Shown: positions 1 through 6,996, counted from the first letter of the stretch. The stretch is 18,224 nt of DNA from CAYXNZ01 sp964553705 (GCA_964553705.1 CAZKKV010000019.1:1-18224); one strand, 5' to 3'. The notes: generated by a model from the letters alone, not told the origin. Numbers and translations are program-made.

Positions 1-43
1 GCCTTCTTGAGTCAAGGCATTCACCATATACCCTTAACGTGAT
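1..43 (-). rRNA. 23S rRNA, 5' end only (runs off the window)
   Basis: Read on the minus strand, the first ~40 bases give GTTAAGGGTATATGGTGAAT followed by GCCTTGACTC and AAGAAGGC. This matches the conserved start of bacterial 23S rRNA (GGTTAAG..., then a CGGTGGATGCCTTGGC-type block and the AGGC before GATGAAGG). Only the first 40 or so nucleotides are present. The mature 5' end is placed at about 38-43 from the GTTAAG block and is uncertain by several bases. No 16S 3' end, anti-Shine-Dalgarno block or spacer tRNA lies upstream in the direction of transcription. The gene that precedes it on this strand is pilT. The window may begin at a contig edge inside the rRNA gene. Confidence 0.7.
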
Positions 44-209
44 TTTCCCACATTTTTACCTTAAAAATGTAGATAATAATATTTTCTAATTTTTGCTACT
101 TTGATAACTTATATTCAATTGTTAATGTTCTTCCCATAACTTCTAACTTATTTACACCAATCATTTGATGTGCGTTGGTCAATAGTTATGTTATGTTTTT
201 TAAGAAACT

Positions 210-230
210 AAAAAACCGCCTTTCAGCGGT
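210..230 (-). terminator. Intrinsic terminator before the 23S gene
   Basis: The minus strand reads ACCGCT-GAAA-GGCGGT followed by a T run: a six-pair stem (the last pair G-U) closed by a GNRA-type tetraloop. There is no T run on the plus-strand side, so it acts on minus-strand transcription. It would end the short transcript from the promoter at 340-367 and any readthrough from pilT. Unless it is antiterminated, the 23S gene would then need a further promoter in 45-205, where I see no convincing one. Confidence 0.65.
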
Positions 231-333
231 CGAGTCAGACACAAAATAGCCGTACAGCTAACCGCTTTTTAATTTAAGCTTTATTTGATAGTTTCTCATA
301 CTAAAATTATTACGTATAACACAAAACAATTCT
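210..333 (-). ncRNA. Putative small structured RNA or attenuated leader
   Basis: A stretch of about 120 nt lies between a consensus promoter and an intrinsic terminator, with no long ORF. Read on the minus strand, AGCGGT (266-261) is perfectly complementary to ACCGCT (230-225). A small hairpin TAGC/GCTA (260-257 with 250-247, loop TGTACG) sits directly inside that pairing. The same ACCGCT also forms the 5' arm of the terminator, so the two folds exclude each other. This is what an attenuator or riboswitch-like leader would look like, but an ordinary small RNA with a terminator fits equally well. I do not recognise a known RNA family. The 23S 5' end lies about 170 nt further downstream. Confidence 0.4.
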
Positions 334-339
334 TCATTT

Positions 340-367
340 ATTATACATCATTGTGAGATAGTGTCAA
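340..367 (-). promoter_or_regulatory. Consensus sigma-70-type promoter upstream of the 23S gene
   Basis: On the minus strand TTGACA (367-362) and TATAAT (345-340) are both perfect consensus hexamers, separated by 16 bp. Transcription would start near 333 and run toward the 23S gene. It lies about 65 bp downstream of the pilT stop codon. It is the best promoter match I found in the window, in keeping with a stable RNA. Confidence 0.65.
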
Positions 368-431
368 GTTAATATACCCCAGTATTTTAAAGAAAAATTG
401 CTTCTACTTTTTTATTTAATATTAGCTAAAT

Positions 432-1484
432 TTAAATAATTCTAAATTTTTCAAGCATTTCTGGGTTTTCCATTTGGCTTTGTGCGATTTCTTTTGAAAT
501 AACTTTATCCTCATACATTTTTTTCAACGCCCTATCTAGACTGACCATGCCTTCCTTGGCACTAGTTTCTACGACTGTACCAATTTGAGCAATTTTATTT
601 TCTCGAATTAAATTCGCCACCGCCGAAGTGTTTATTAATATCTCTCTAGCCGCTACACGACCGCCTTTTATTTGTGGCACTAGCCTTTGCGATATTACGC
701 CAGCTAAAGTCATAGACAATTGCATTCTAACTTGATTCTGTTGATGAGGTGGAAACATATCAATAATTCGATCGATAGTTTGAGCCGCACTATAAGTGTG
801 CAACGTAGCTAAAACCAAATGTCCGGTTTCAGCTAAAGTTATAGTAGTAGCAATTGTTTCTAAATCTCTCATTTCACCAACCATTACAACATTAGGATCC
901 TGTCTTAACACATGCTTGAGTCCATTATTAAACGATATCATGTCGCTCCCTAGTTGACGCTGAATGACCACGCTTTTTTTTGATTCAAAAATATATTCAA
1001 TTGGGTCTTCCAATGTTATAATACTACAATTTCGATTCTCATTAATATAATTTATCATGGCTGCTAAGCTAGTTGATTTACCGCAACCAGTCGGTCCAGT
1101 CACTAAGATTAAACCTTGTTTTAATTTTAATAAATTAGTCACCACATCTGACAAACCAACTTCTTCAATTGTTGGAGTAGTGTCTTTAATTACTCTAGCG
1201 ACTAAACCCATGTTATTCCTTTCATAATGTACATTCACTCTGAAGCGAAAACTTCCCTCTAGCTCGTAGCTAAAATCCAACTCTTTGAAATCAACAAATT
1301 TTTTCTTTTGGTCATCGCTAATTAAGGAAAAAATTGTTTGCTCCATTTCCTTGCCGGTTATTTTTTTCTCACCCAATGACATCAACTCCCCATCAATTCT
1401 CAATAAAGGCGATAGTCCAACTACCAAATGCAAATCAGACGCGCTTTTTTTAACCGCAATTTTAAATAATTCTTTTATGTCCAT
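432..1484 (-). CDS. pilT: Type IV pilus retraction ATPase PilT
   Basis: Cytoplasmic secretion-type AAA+ ATPase that powers disassembly of type IV pili (twitching, DNA uptake or host contact). The length of 350 aa is normal for PilT. Visible landmarks are an N-terminal PAS-like region starting with SASDLHL (14-20), the Walker A motif GPTGCGKST (130-138), an aspartate-box region around LEDPIEY (158-164), the Walker B segment VVMVGEMRD (199-207), the His box HLVLATLHT (222-230) and a late AVANLIREN element typical of PilT rather than PilB. The start at 1484 places SDLH at the usual position. It is last in the minus-strand cluster, 73 bp after rnc, with an AT-rich leader and no Shine-Dalgarno sequence. 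No other pilus gene is in the window. Confidence 0.95.
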   Translation of the reverse strand: MDIKELFKIAVKKSASDLHLVVGLSPLLRIDGELMSLGEKKITGKEMEQTIFSLISDDQKKKFVDFKELDFSYELEGSFRFRVNVHYERNNMGLVARVIKDTTPTIEEVGLSDVVTNLLKLKQGLILVTGPTGCGKSTSLAAMINYINENRNCSIITLEDPIEYIFESKKSVVIQRQLGSDMISFNNGLKHVLRQDPNVVMVGEMRDLETIATTITLAETGHLVLATLHTYSAAQTIDRIIDMFPPHQQNQVRMQLSMTLAGVISQRLVPQIKGGRVAAREILINTSAVANLIRENKIAQIGTVVETSAKEGMVSLDRALKKMYEDKVISKEIAQSQMENPEMLEKFRII

Positions 1485-1557
1485 ATGATTAGTAAATTTA
1501 AAATTATTAAAGGCTATTCTAAATTTATAATTTAAAATTATTACTTACTAGTTTAGC

Positions 1558-2250
1558 CTACCACTTCTTCTTTCCTATTCCCTTTTCAGCTGCTGCCACT
1601 TGAGCTTCCTGCTTTGATTCTCCTTTGGCTTTGGCAACCAAATCTTCGTTTAAATAAAGACCGACCTCAAAAGTTTTAGCATGATCAGGACCAGATTCGC
1701 TTATTACTCTATAGTGAGGTGTTATGCCATATAATTCCTGTGCTTTTTCCTGAAATTTAGACTTGGGATCCAAGTATAATTTATTAGCCAAAATATTATC
1801 TAATTTCGATAAAATAACTTCTTTAACAAATTTTTTAGCTGGTTTAATGCCTTGGTCTAAATATATTGCGCCAATTAATGCTTCCATAGCATTGGCCAAA
1901 ATATACTGCCTAGCTTTAGAATTTTTATCTTTTGATTCACCACGTGACAAATATAAAAATCCTTCTATTTTTAATTCACACGCTACTGTTGCCAGCATTT
2001 TAAAATTCACTAAACTAGCTCGCCAATTAGTCAAATCACCCTCAGGTGTATCAGAATAAGTATTAAAAAGAAATTCTGTGACAATTATCTCTAGAACTGC
2101 ATCACCCAAAAATTCCAAACGTTCATTGTGAGGCAAACCAAAACTGGGATGCTCATTTAAATAAGAACGGTGAACCATTGCCTGACGTAGATTATCAATA
2201 TTCTTAAATTTCACATCAAGGCGATTTTCAAGTTTTGAAAAATCTTTCAT
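1558..2250 (-). CDS. rnc: Ribonuclease III
   Basis: Double-strand-specific endoribonuclease that processes rRNA precursors and some mRNAs as a cytoplasmic homodimer. The 230 aa comprise a catalytic domain (about 5-150) and a C-terminal dsRNA-binding domain (about 161-228, ending with the basic helix around SKQEAQVAAAEKG). The signature NERLEFLGDAVLE starts at residue 42 and supplies acidic residues E43, E46 and D50. The second acidic site reads ANAMEALIGAIYLD (119-132): E123 is present, but the position that is Asp in the E. coli enzyme is N120. The ATG at 2250 follows a repeat-like AT-rich leader. It is downstream of nusB (93 bp) and upstream of pilT. Its presence with nusB and rpmF is consistent with an rRNA/ribosome maturation cluster. 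Confidence 0.95.
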   Translation of the reverse strand: MKDFSKLENRLDVKFKNIDNLRQAMVHRSYLNEHPSFGLPHNERLEFLGDAVLEIIVTEFLFNTYSDTPEGDLTNWRASLVNFKMLATVACELKIEGFLYLSRGESKDKNSKARQYILANAMEALIGAIYLDQGIKPAKKFVKEVILSKLDNILANKLYLDPKSKFQEKAQELYGITPHYRVISESGPDHAKTFEVGLYLNEDLVAKAKGESKQEAQVAAAEKGIGKKKW

Positions 2251-2254
2251 GTTT

Positions 2255-2343
2255 TTTCATTGCTCCATTGTTACATTGTTATATTACAAATGTCCTTAAC
2301 GGCAATTTAACAATTTAATAATTTAGCAATATTAATTATTATT
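2255..2343 (-). repeat. AT-rich short-period repeat in the nusB-rnc spacer
   Basis: Read on the minus strand the spacer consists of imperfect tandem units: TAAATTAT, TAAATTGT, TAAATTGCC, then AACAATGT, AACAATGG, AGCAATG. It forms the leader of rnc. The style matches other AT-rich repeats in this window (near 2791-2815, 3040-3075 and 10260-10320). A GGAG at about 13 bases before the rnc ATG is too distant to be a convincing ribosome-binding site. Confidence 0.5.
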
Positions 2344-2790
2344 TTATTTTTTTGGGCTTGACTGTTTGATATTATTATTTTCAATATCTTTGTATATCGC
2401 GCCCAAAACACCATTAACAAATTTTCCTGATGACTCTCCGCCAAAAGCTTTGGCGATTTCAATAGCTTCGTTTATCGCCACTTTGGCTGGTATATCGTCA
2501 TCATAAATAAGTTCATATACTCCGATGCGCAAAACATTACGATCAACAATAGTAATCTGCTCTAACGGCCACTCAGTTGCATACCTCGTAATATATTCGT
2601 CTATTTTATCTAGCTTGCCAACCACGCCACTAATTAATTTTTTGACAAAACCATGGTCGTCAAATCTTGGAGCAAATTGCTCAAAATTCTTTTTTACTAA
2701 TTTCTCTAAATCCTTTTCTGGCTTTCCGTTAAAATCCCAATTAAACAAGGATTGCATAGCGATAGTTCTAGCAAGATGCCGATTAGACAT
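2344..2790 (-). CDS. nusB: Transcription antitermination factor NusB
   Basis: All-helical RNA-binding protein that, with NusE/S10, binds boxA in rRNA leaders and keeps RNA polymerase processive through rRNA operons. I take the ATG at 2790, giving 148 aa beginning MSNRHLARTIAMQSLF, the usual NusB N-terminus. A longer frame would need a TTG at 2805 and adds five residues that do not resemble the family. The C-terminal half has the family's characteristic stretch, with DRNVLRIGVYEL, PAKVAINEAIEIAK and FGGESSGKFVNGVLG in order. No Shine-Dalgarno sequence precedes either start. It lies 42 bp after rpmF and 93 bp before rnc, in the same orientation. I saw no obvious boxA (TGCTCTTTA) in the leader of the nearby 23S gene. 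Confidence 0.93.
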   Translation of the reverse strand: MSNRHLARTIAMQSLFNWDFNGKPEKDLEKLVKKNFEQFAPRFDDHGFVKKLISGVVGKLDKIDEYITRYATEWPLEQITIVDRNVLRIGVYELIYDDDIPAKVAINEAIEIAKAFGGESSGKFVNGVLGAIYKDIENNNIKQSSPKK

Positions 2791-2832
2791 AAATTTAAAA
2801 ATCAAAAATTGAAAAGTTAAGAAACAAAATTT

Positions 2833-3036
2833 TTATTTCTGCTTATTTTTATCCTTTTTTATTTTTATCTTTACAGCCTCTCTATCTTTGTAATAACCAC
2901 AAAAACTACAAGCTGTATGAGGCAAAACCTCACGATCGCATTTTTGGCATTTGTTCAAGCTGATTTTTTTAAGTGCTTGATGTGATCTGCCTTTTCTTAC
3001 TTTACTTGGTGTTTTTCTTTTCTTTGGTACTGACAT
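2833..3036 (-). CDS. rpmF: Large ribosomal subunit protein bL32
   Basis: Small basic zinc-ribbon protein of the 50S subunit. The start is set at the ATG at 3036, giving 67 aa beginning MSVPKKRKTPS, which matches the VPKRRTSKSR-type L32 N-terminus. The upstream extension to 3057 adds seven hydrophobic residues that are not family-like. Four cysteines, C30-x2-C33 and C43-x2-C46, form the zinc site, so this is the zinc-containing (C+) form. The tail is a lysine-rich extension. It is the first gene after the promoter at 3128-3157 and precedes nusB. Confidence 0.93.
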   Translation of the reverse strand: MSVPKKRKTPSKVRKGRSHQALKKISLNKCQKCDREVLPHTACSFCGYYKDREAVKIKIKKDKNKQK

Positions 3037-3127
3037 AAAAAGTAAATCAAAATTCAAAATTCAAATATCAAAAATTATAAGTTCTGAATTTCGTTCTTTA
3101 TTAATTATTAACTTATTATCTACCTTT

Positions 3128-3157
3128 AATATAAACTGAACAATAGCCTTTGGTCAA
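3128..3157 (-). promoter_or_regulatory. Predicted promoter for rpmF-nusB-rnc
   Basis: On the minus strand TTGACC (3157-3152) is 18 bp from TATATT (3133-3128), each one mismatch from consensus. The -35 box begins only two bases past the queA stop codon. The ~120-bp gap between queA and rpmF is the largest in the cluster, which supports a separate transcription start. A second TATAAT at about 3075-3080 lacks a matching -35 box. Confidence 0.5.
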
Positions 3158-3158
3158 G

Positions 3159-4250
3159 TTAATTGATTAGCATGGCATCGCCATAACTATAAAACCGATA
3201 TTCATTTTTGATGGCTAATTGATAGGCTTTATCAATGTTTTTTTTACCAGCAAATGCACTAATTAACATCAAAAGTGTTGATTTGGGCAAATGAAAATTG
3301 GTAATCATGGCGTCAATAACTTTGAACCTATACGGCGGATAAATAAAAATATTAGTTTCAAATTTATATTTTGAAGTTTCATTATTACTAAAAACACTTT
3401 CCAAAGCCCTAGCTGATGTAGTACCGACAGCGATTATTCGTCTTTTTTCTTTTTTGGCTTTTTTAATATCTTTTAAAGTTTCTTTACTAATCTCAACTAA
3501 CTCTGAATGCATCTTGTGACCTTCAATTTTTTCTGTCTTTACTGGCGCAAAAGTACCAAGCCCAACATGCAGAGTTATGTATTTGACCTGTACGCCTCGT
3601 TCTTTTAACTTATTGAGTAAGGCCGAAGTAAAATGTAAACCAGCTGTCGGCGCAGCTACCGAACCAACTTTATTTTCATCAGCATAAATTGTTTGATAAG
3701 TAATCTTGTCTTTGGCTATCAAAGTAGCAGCATCTTTATTTCTTTTTATGTATGGTGGTAAAGGAGTTCTGCCGATTCTATTTATTATATTTATAAATTT
3801 TTGTTCAGATTGATTAAAACTCACCTCCCAAATTCCATCTTTGTTTTCTTTTTTTACTGTTGCTGTCAATATCGACTTGGATTGATTTGACACATAAAAA
3901 TTAACAACGAGATTTTCTTTGCGTCCATGTCCGCCAATTAAACAATCCCAAATTTCACCCTTATTTTTCTTCTCGTCCTTACTAATTTGCTGTTTTAATA
4001 AAAAAATTTCAATCTTACCACTAGTATCTTTTTTTCGACCAATCAATCTGGCTGGAAAAACTTTTGAATTGTTTAACACCAAAACATCGCCCGGCTTCAA
4101 ATAATCTATAATGTCGTAAAAATGCTTATATTCAACTTTGCCTGTTTTTTTATCCAAAATCAAAAGCCGCGAATGATCTCGCGGTTTTACCGGTTGCTGA
4201 GCAATCAATTTACTCGGCAAGTTATAATCAAAATCTGAAGTATATAACAT
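3159..4250 (-). CDS. queA: tRNA preQ1(34) S-adenosylmethionine ribosyltransferase-isomerase QueA
   Basis: Cytoplasmic enzyme that transfers and isomerises the ribosyl group of S-adenosylmethionine onto 7-aminomethyl-7-deazaguanine at tRNA position 34, forming epoxyqueuosine. At 363 aa it is full length. Family blocks appear in the right order: RTPLPPYIKR (161-170), GSVAAPTAGLHF (196-207), HVGLGTF (228-234), MHSE (247-250), GTTSARALES (276-285), TNFHLPKSTLLML (317-329) and FYSYGDAMLI (353-362). It follows the PH-domain gene by 11 bp, probably on one transcript. No tgt, queC-E or queG is in the window, so the source of the preQ1-modified tRNA cannot be judged here. Confidence 0.95.
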   Translation of the reverse strand: MLYTSDFDYNLPSKLIAQQPVKPRDHSRLLILDKKTGKVEYKHFYDIIDYLKPGDVLVLNNSKVFPARLIGRKKDTSGKIEIFLLKQQISKDEKKNKGEIWDCLIGGHGRKENLVVNFYVSNQSKSILTATVKKENKDGIWEVSFNQSEQKFINIINRIGRTPLPPYIKRNKDAATLIAKDKITYQTIYADENKVGSVAAPTAGLHFTSALLNKLKERGVQVKYITLHVGLGTFAPVKTEKIEGHKMHSELVEISKETLKDIKKAKKEKRRIIAVGTTSARALESVFSNNETSKYKFETNIFIYPPYRFKVIDAMITNFHLPKSTLLMLISAFAGKKNIDKAYQLAIKNEYRFYSYGDAMLIN

Positions 4251-4261
4251 AAAAATTTAAA

Positions 4262-4804
4262 TTAAATTGCGCCGTTATGTTTTTCCTTACTTCGTTCGGC
4301 TAATTTTATAATATCATCTCTAACCTTGTCTGGATGTGGAATTTCGCTAAAGAAAAAACGTTGCTTTGAGCCAGCTGTCTGAATATAAACATTGCCATAT
4401 TTAAAAATAGTCGGAAAAAATCCCTGAATTTCACTAGTTACATCTTGAACTCGATATAATCTCTGTTCAGAAATAATTCTGGCAAAAAATCCTTCTTGCC
4501 GAACATCAATAATTCTTTCATTTGTAATTATCCAAACATCCAAATAATAATCAATAAAAGTAAAAAAGAAAAATAACCAAACAAACAAATAATAAAAACT
4601 GGCTGTCAAGACTATCGCTGGATACGAAATCGGACCAAGAAGCAAATTAGGATAAACTGCCAACATTAAATAACTAAATATCATCGGTAAAATAATTAAC
4701 AAAACAAACAAAGCAACTTTTTTAATTAAAATAAACAAATCTCTCCTTAAAATTTTAATTATTTTTTCATCGGGTAATTTATTGGGCAAGCGATATATTT
4801 CCAT
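4262..4804 (-). CDS. PH-domain (bPH2/YdbS-like) membrane protein
   Basis: A 180-aa protein with a short cytoplasmic N-terminus, two hydrophobic segments (about 28-50 and 60-86) and a C-terminal domain (about 88-170). The latter starts YYLDVWIITNERIIDV and continues with QRLYRVQDV and KYGNVYIQTAG, the pattern of bacterial pleckstrin-homology domains of the bPH2 type. The domain is expected on the cytoplasmic face. The specific role is unknown. The gene is 5 bp downstream of a small two-helix membrane protein gene, so the two probably are co-translated and may act together. Confidence 0.75.
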   Translation of the reverse strand: MEIYRLPNKLPDEKIIKILRRDLFILIKKVALFVLLIILPMIFSYLMLAVYPNLLLGPISYPAIVLTASFYYLFVWLFFFFTFIDYYLDVWIITNERIIDVRQEGFFARIISEQRLYRVQDVTSEIQGFFPTIFKYGNVYIQTAGSKQRFFFSEIPHPDKVRDDIIKLAERSKEKHNGAI

Positions 4805-4809
4805 ATATT

Positions 4810-5067
4810 TTAATTGAAGCTAAACCAATTATTAAATAAATCTTCAAATAAAGTAACGTTCAATCCCCAATCAATCTGGCTGACATATTGATAGGAAAAA
4901 AATAAAATTAATACTGAAATAGCAATATAAATAAAAGTTGTAAAAAAAGTAGTAAAATTTAAAAAACCAAATCTAAACATATGATATATGGCGACCAAAC
5001 TAAAAATACCCCATAGCAATAAAAACAAAATGTAAACGAAAAGAAAAAATGATAAAGAAAAAGTCAT
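4810..5067 (-). CDS. Small two-helix membrane protein, unknown function
   Basis: An 85-aa, very hydrophobic, phenylalanine-rich protein with two predicted membrane helices (about 5-28 and 38-62) and a polar tail ending FEDLFNNWFSFN. I do not recognise a family. It is wedged between ruvB (16 bp upstream) and the PH-domain membrane protein (5 bp downstream) on the same strand, which supports a real, translated gene. There is no signal-peptide cleavage pattern or catalytic motif. Confidence 0.6.
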   Translation of the reverse strand: MTFSLSFFLFVYILFLLLWGIFSLVAIYHMFRFGFLNFTTFFTTFIYIAISVLILFFSYQYVSQIDWGLNVTLFEDLFNNWFSFN

Positions 5068-5083
5068 AAAAATTTTTAATAAT

Positions 5084-6112
5084 CTATAGTTTAAAATTAT
5101 TCTGCCCCTTTATCTTCCGACCAAGATGTCGATGAGCAATGTCGGTGACTATTCTACCTCTGGATGATCGATCCAAAAATCCCAACTGCATAAGATACGG
5201 CTCGTAAACTTCCTCAACTGTTGACATGTCCTCACCGGTAGCAGCGGCAATTGTATTTAAGCCAACCGGTCCGCCACCATATTTATCAATAATTAATTCC
5301 AGTATTCTTCGATCAACCGCATCAAGTCCCAACTCATCAACGTCTAATAGTTTAAAAGCTTCCAAACAATGGTCAACGACAATATCACCACTGCCCTTAA
5401 CCTGACAATAATCACGAACTCGTTTCAATAGACGATTAGCCACTCGTGGAGTCCTTCTGGAACGTGAAGCAATTTCGCCAGCTGACTTTTCGTCGAGACT
5501 AACACCCAAAATCTTTGCGCTTCGTCGGATGATATTTTCTATATCTTCGGTTTCATAAAAATTCAAATGGTAAGTCGAGCCGAATCGGTCGCGTAACGGC
5601 GCTGACAAAGAACTAATTTTGGTTGTCGCACCAATAATAGTAAACTTCGGCAAATCCAAACGCAGAGTCCTAGCCGAAGGGCCTTTGCCGATTATAATAT
5701 CCAAAGCATAATCCTCCATCGCCGGATAAAGTATTTCCTCAATAGATCTATTTAAACGATGAATTTCATCAATAAACAAAATATCGCCTTCACCTAGATT
5801 GGTTAATATCGCAGCTAAATCGCCAGCTTTTTCAATCGCCGGTCCAGAAGTAACTCTAATGTTAGCGCCTGTCTCGTTGGCTAAAACATGTGCCAAAGTG
5901 GTTTTTCCTAAACCAGGCGAACCGTAAAGCATCACATGTTCAATGGATTCACCCCGATGTTTGGCAGCTGCAATAAAAATATTTAAATTTTCTTTAATTT
6001 TCTCCTGGCCAATAAATTCACTTAAATCTTTTGGGCGCAAAGTCAAGTCAAAGGCCTTATCGCCATTGGTTTCTTTGGTGGAAATTATACGTTCTTCTTG
6101 ATTGTTATCCAT
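5084..6112 (-). CDS. ruvB: Holliday junction branch migration helicase RuvB
   Basis: Hexameric AAA+ motor that, with RuvA, drives branch migration of Holliday junctions in recombination repair. The length of 342 aa is typical. Motifs are LRPKDLSEFIGQ (26-36), Walker A GSPGLGKTT (64-72), Walker B ILFIDEIHRL (111-120), sensor 1 GATTK (161-165), the arginine-finger segment APLRDRFG (171-178) and a C-terminal winged-helix region including GGGPVGLNTIAAATGED. ruvA and ruvC are not in the window. It lies 89 bp after the exonuclease gene. Confidence 0.97.
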   Translation of the reverse strand: MDNNQEERIISTKETNGDKAFDLTLRPKDLSEFIGQEKIKENLNIFIAAAKHRGESIEHVMLYGSPGLGKTTLAHVLANETGANIRVTSGPAIEKAGDLAAILTNLGEGDILFIDEIHRLNRSIEEILYPAMEDYALDIIIGKGPSARTLRLDLPKFTIIGATTKISSLSAPLRDRFGSTYHLNFYETEDIENIIRRSAKILGVSLDEKSAGEIASRSRRTPRVANRLLKRVRDYCQVKGSGDIVVDHCLEAFKLLDVDELGLDAVDRRILELIIDKYGGGPVGLNTIAAATGEDMSTVEEVYEPYLMQLGFLDRSSRGRIVTDIAHRHLGRKIKGQNNFKL

Positions 6113-6201
6113 AACTATATTTTATCCTGATTAAGCTTTTTGAGCAACTAAAAAGCTACGATTATAACCATAGCTTTAAACATCTAAAATATACTAAATC
6201 T

Positions 6202-6996
6202 TTATTTCTTCTTTTTTGGAAACTCGCCTTTTAACGCTCCTCTAATAATCTCTTTGATTCGCTCAGAAAAATCAGCTGACAAAACCCAGCGCAAAAAAGC
6301 TGGATCGGTTTTGGCAATATTTTCCAAAGACTCATCTCGATGTTTAGAAAAAGCAAAATGTGCCTTACCATAACGCCAATAAAATTTTCTCTCATTATCT
6401 ACGTAAGTATCGCCTGTTTCTGCGTGAATCTTTTTGACAAAATCCAAATCTCTAACTTCTTTGTATTTTTCCAATTGCTTGTTTAATATCTCGGTCGTCA
6501 CTTCCACATCACTCGCAGCGCTATGAGCATATTTATGTTCTTTACCGCAATAATATTTATACGCGCCAGCCAAAGTTCTCGGCTCCATATATTGATAAAT
6601 TCTCTTTGAATCAATAATCTGCGAAACTTCGTAATTAAAATCCATACCAACTCGAATAAACTCCCGCCTAATCATCGGTAAATCAAAAGAAATAATATTA
6701 AACCCGCTATAATAACAGTCATGAAAAATATCCCACAAATCCGCTGCTTTTTGTTGAAACGTCGAAGCGCCAGCTACATCATCGTCAGTTATACCGTGAA
6801 CCGCAGATGATTCTTCAGGAATATTTATCCCTGGATTCAGCATAAAATCACTTTTAAAAACAACCCCATTAGGCATTATTTTCAAATAAGCAATTTCAAC
6901 TATTCTATCAATAAATATAGACAAACCGGTAGTTTCCAGATCAAAAACCACCAAAGGTTTGTCTAACTTTAACAATTTAGCTATTTTATGCAACAT
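6202..6996 (-). CDS. DnaQ-like DEDDh 3'-5' exonuclease with ExoX-type C-terminal region
   Basis: A 264-aa protein with a DnaQ/RNase T fold nuclease domain. Metal-binding residues are visible as D19 and E21 (FDLETTG), D105 (NIISFDLP), and H158 with D163 (AHSAASD), which defines the DEDDh class. The C-terminal part (about 205-255) carries FAFSKHRDESLENIAKTDP followed by FLRWVLSADF, resembling the region that follows the nuclease domain in exodeoxyribonuclease X-like proteins. A stand-alone nuclease of this type could act in repair or DNA end processing. It is too short to be a DNA polymerase III alpha fusion, and a proofreading epsilon role is possible but not shown. It is first in the operon, with a promoter about 30 bp upstream and ruvB following, which favours a repair role. 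Confidence 0.85.
   Translation of the reverse strand: MLHKIAKLLKLDKPLVVFDLETTGLSIFIDRIVEIAYLKIMPNGVVFKSDFMLNPGINIPEESSAVHGITDDDVAGASTFQQKAADLWDIFHDCYYSGFNIISFDLPMIRREFIRVGMDFNYEVSQIIDSKRIYQYMEPRTLAGAYKYYCGKEHKYAHSAASDVEVTTEILNKQLEKYKEVRDLDFVKKIHAETGDTYVDNERKFYWRYGKAHFAFSKHRDESLENIAKTDPAFLRWVLSADFSERIKEIIRGALKGEFPKKKK

Noticed and set aside
154..182. Second 23S promoter (TTGACC at 182-177 on the minus strand)
   Set aside because: No acceptable -10 hexamer lies 16-18 bp downstream; the candidates TGGTGT and GGTGTA match poorly.
2791..2805. Upstream TTG start for nusB, giving 153 aa
   Set aside because: The five extra residues are repeat-like and the ATG at 2790 gives the canonical NusB N-terminus.
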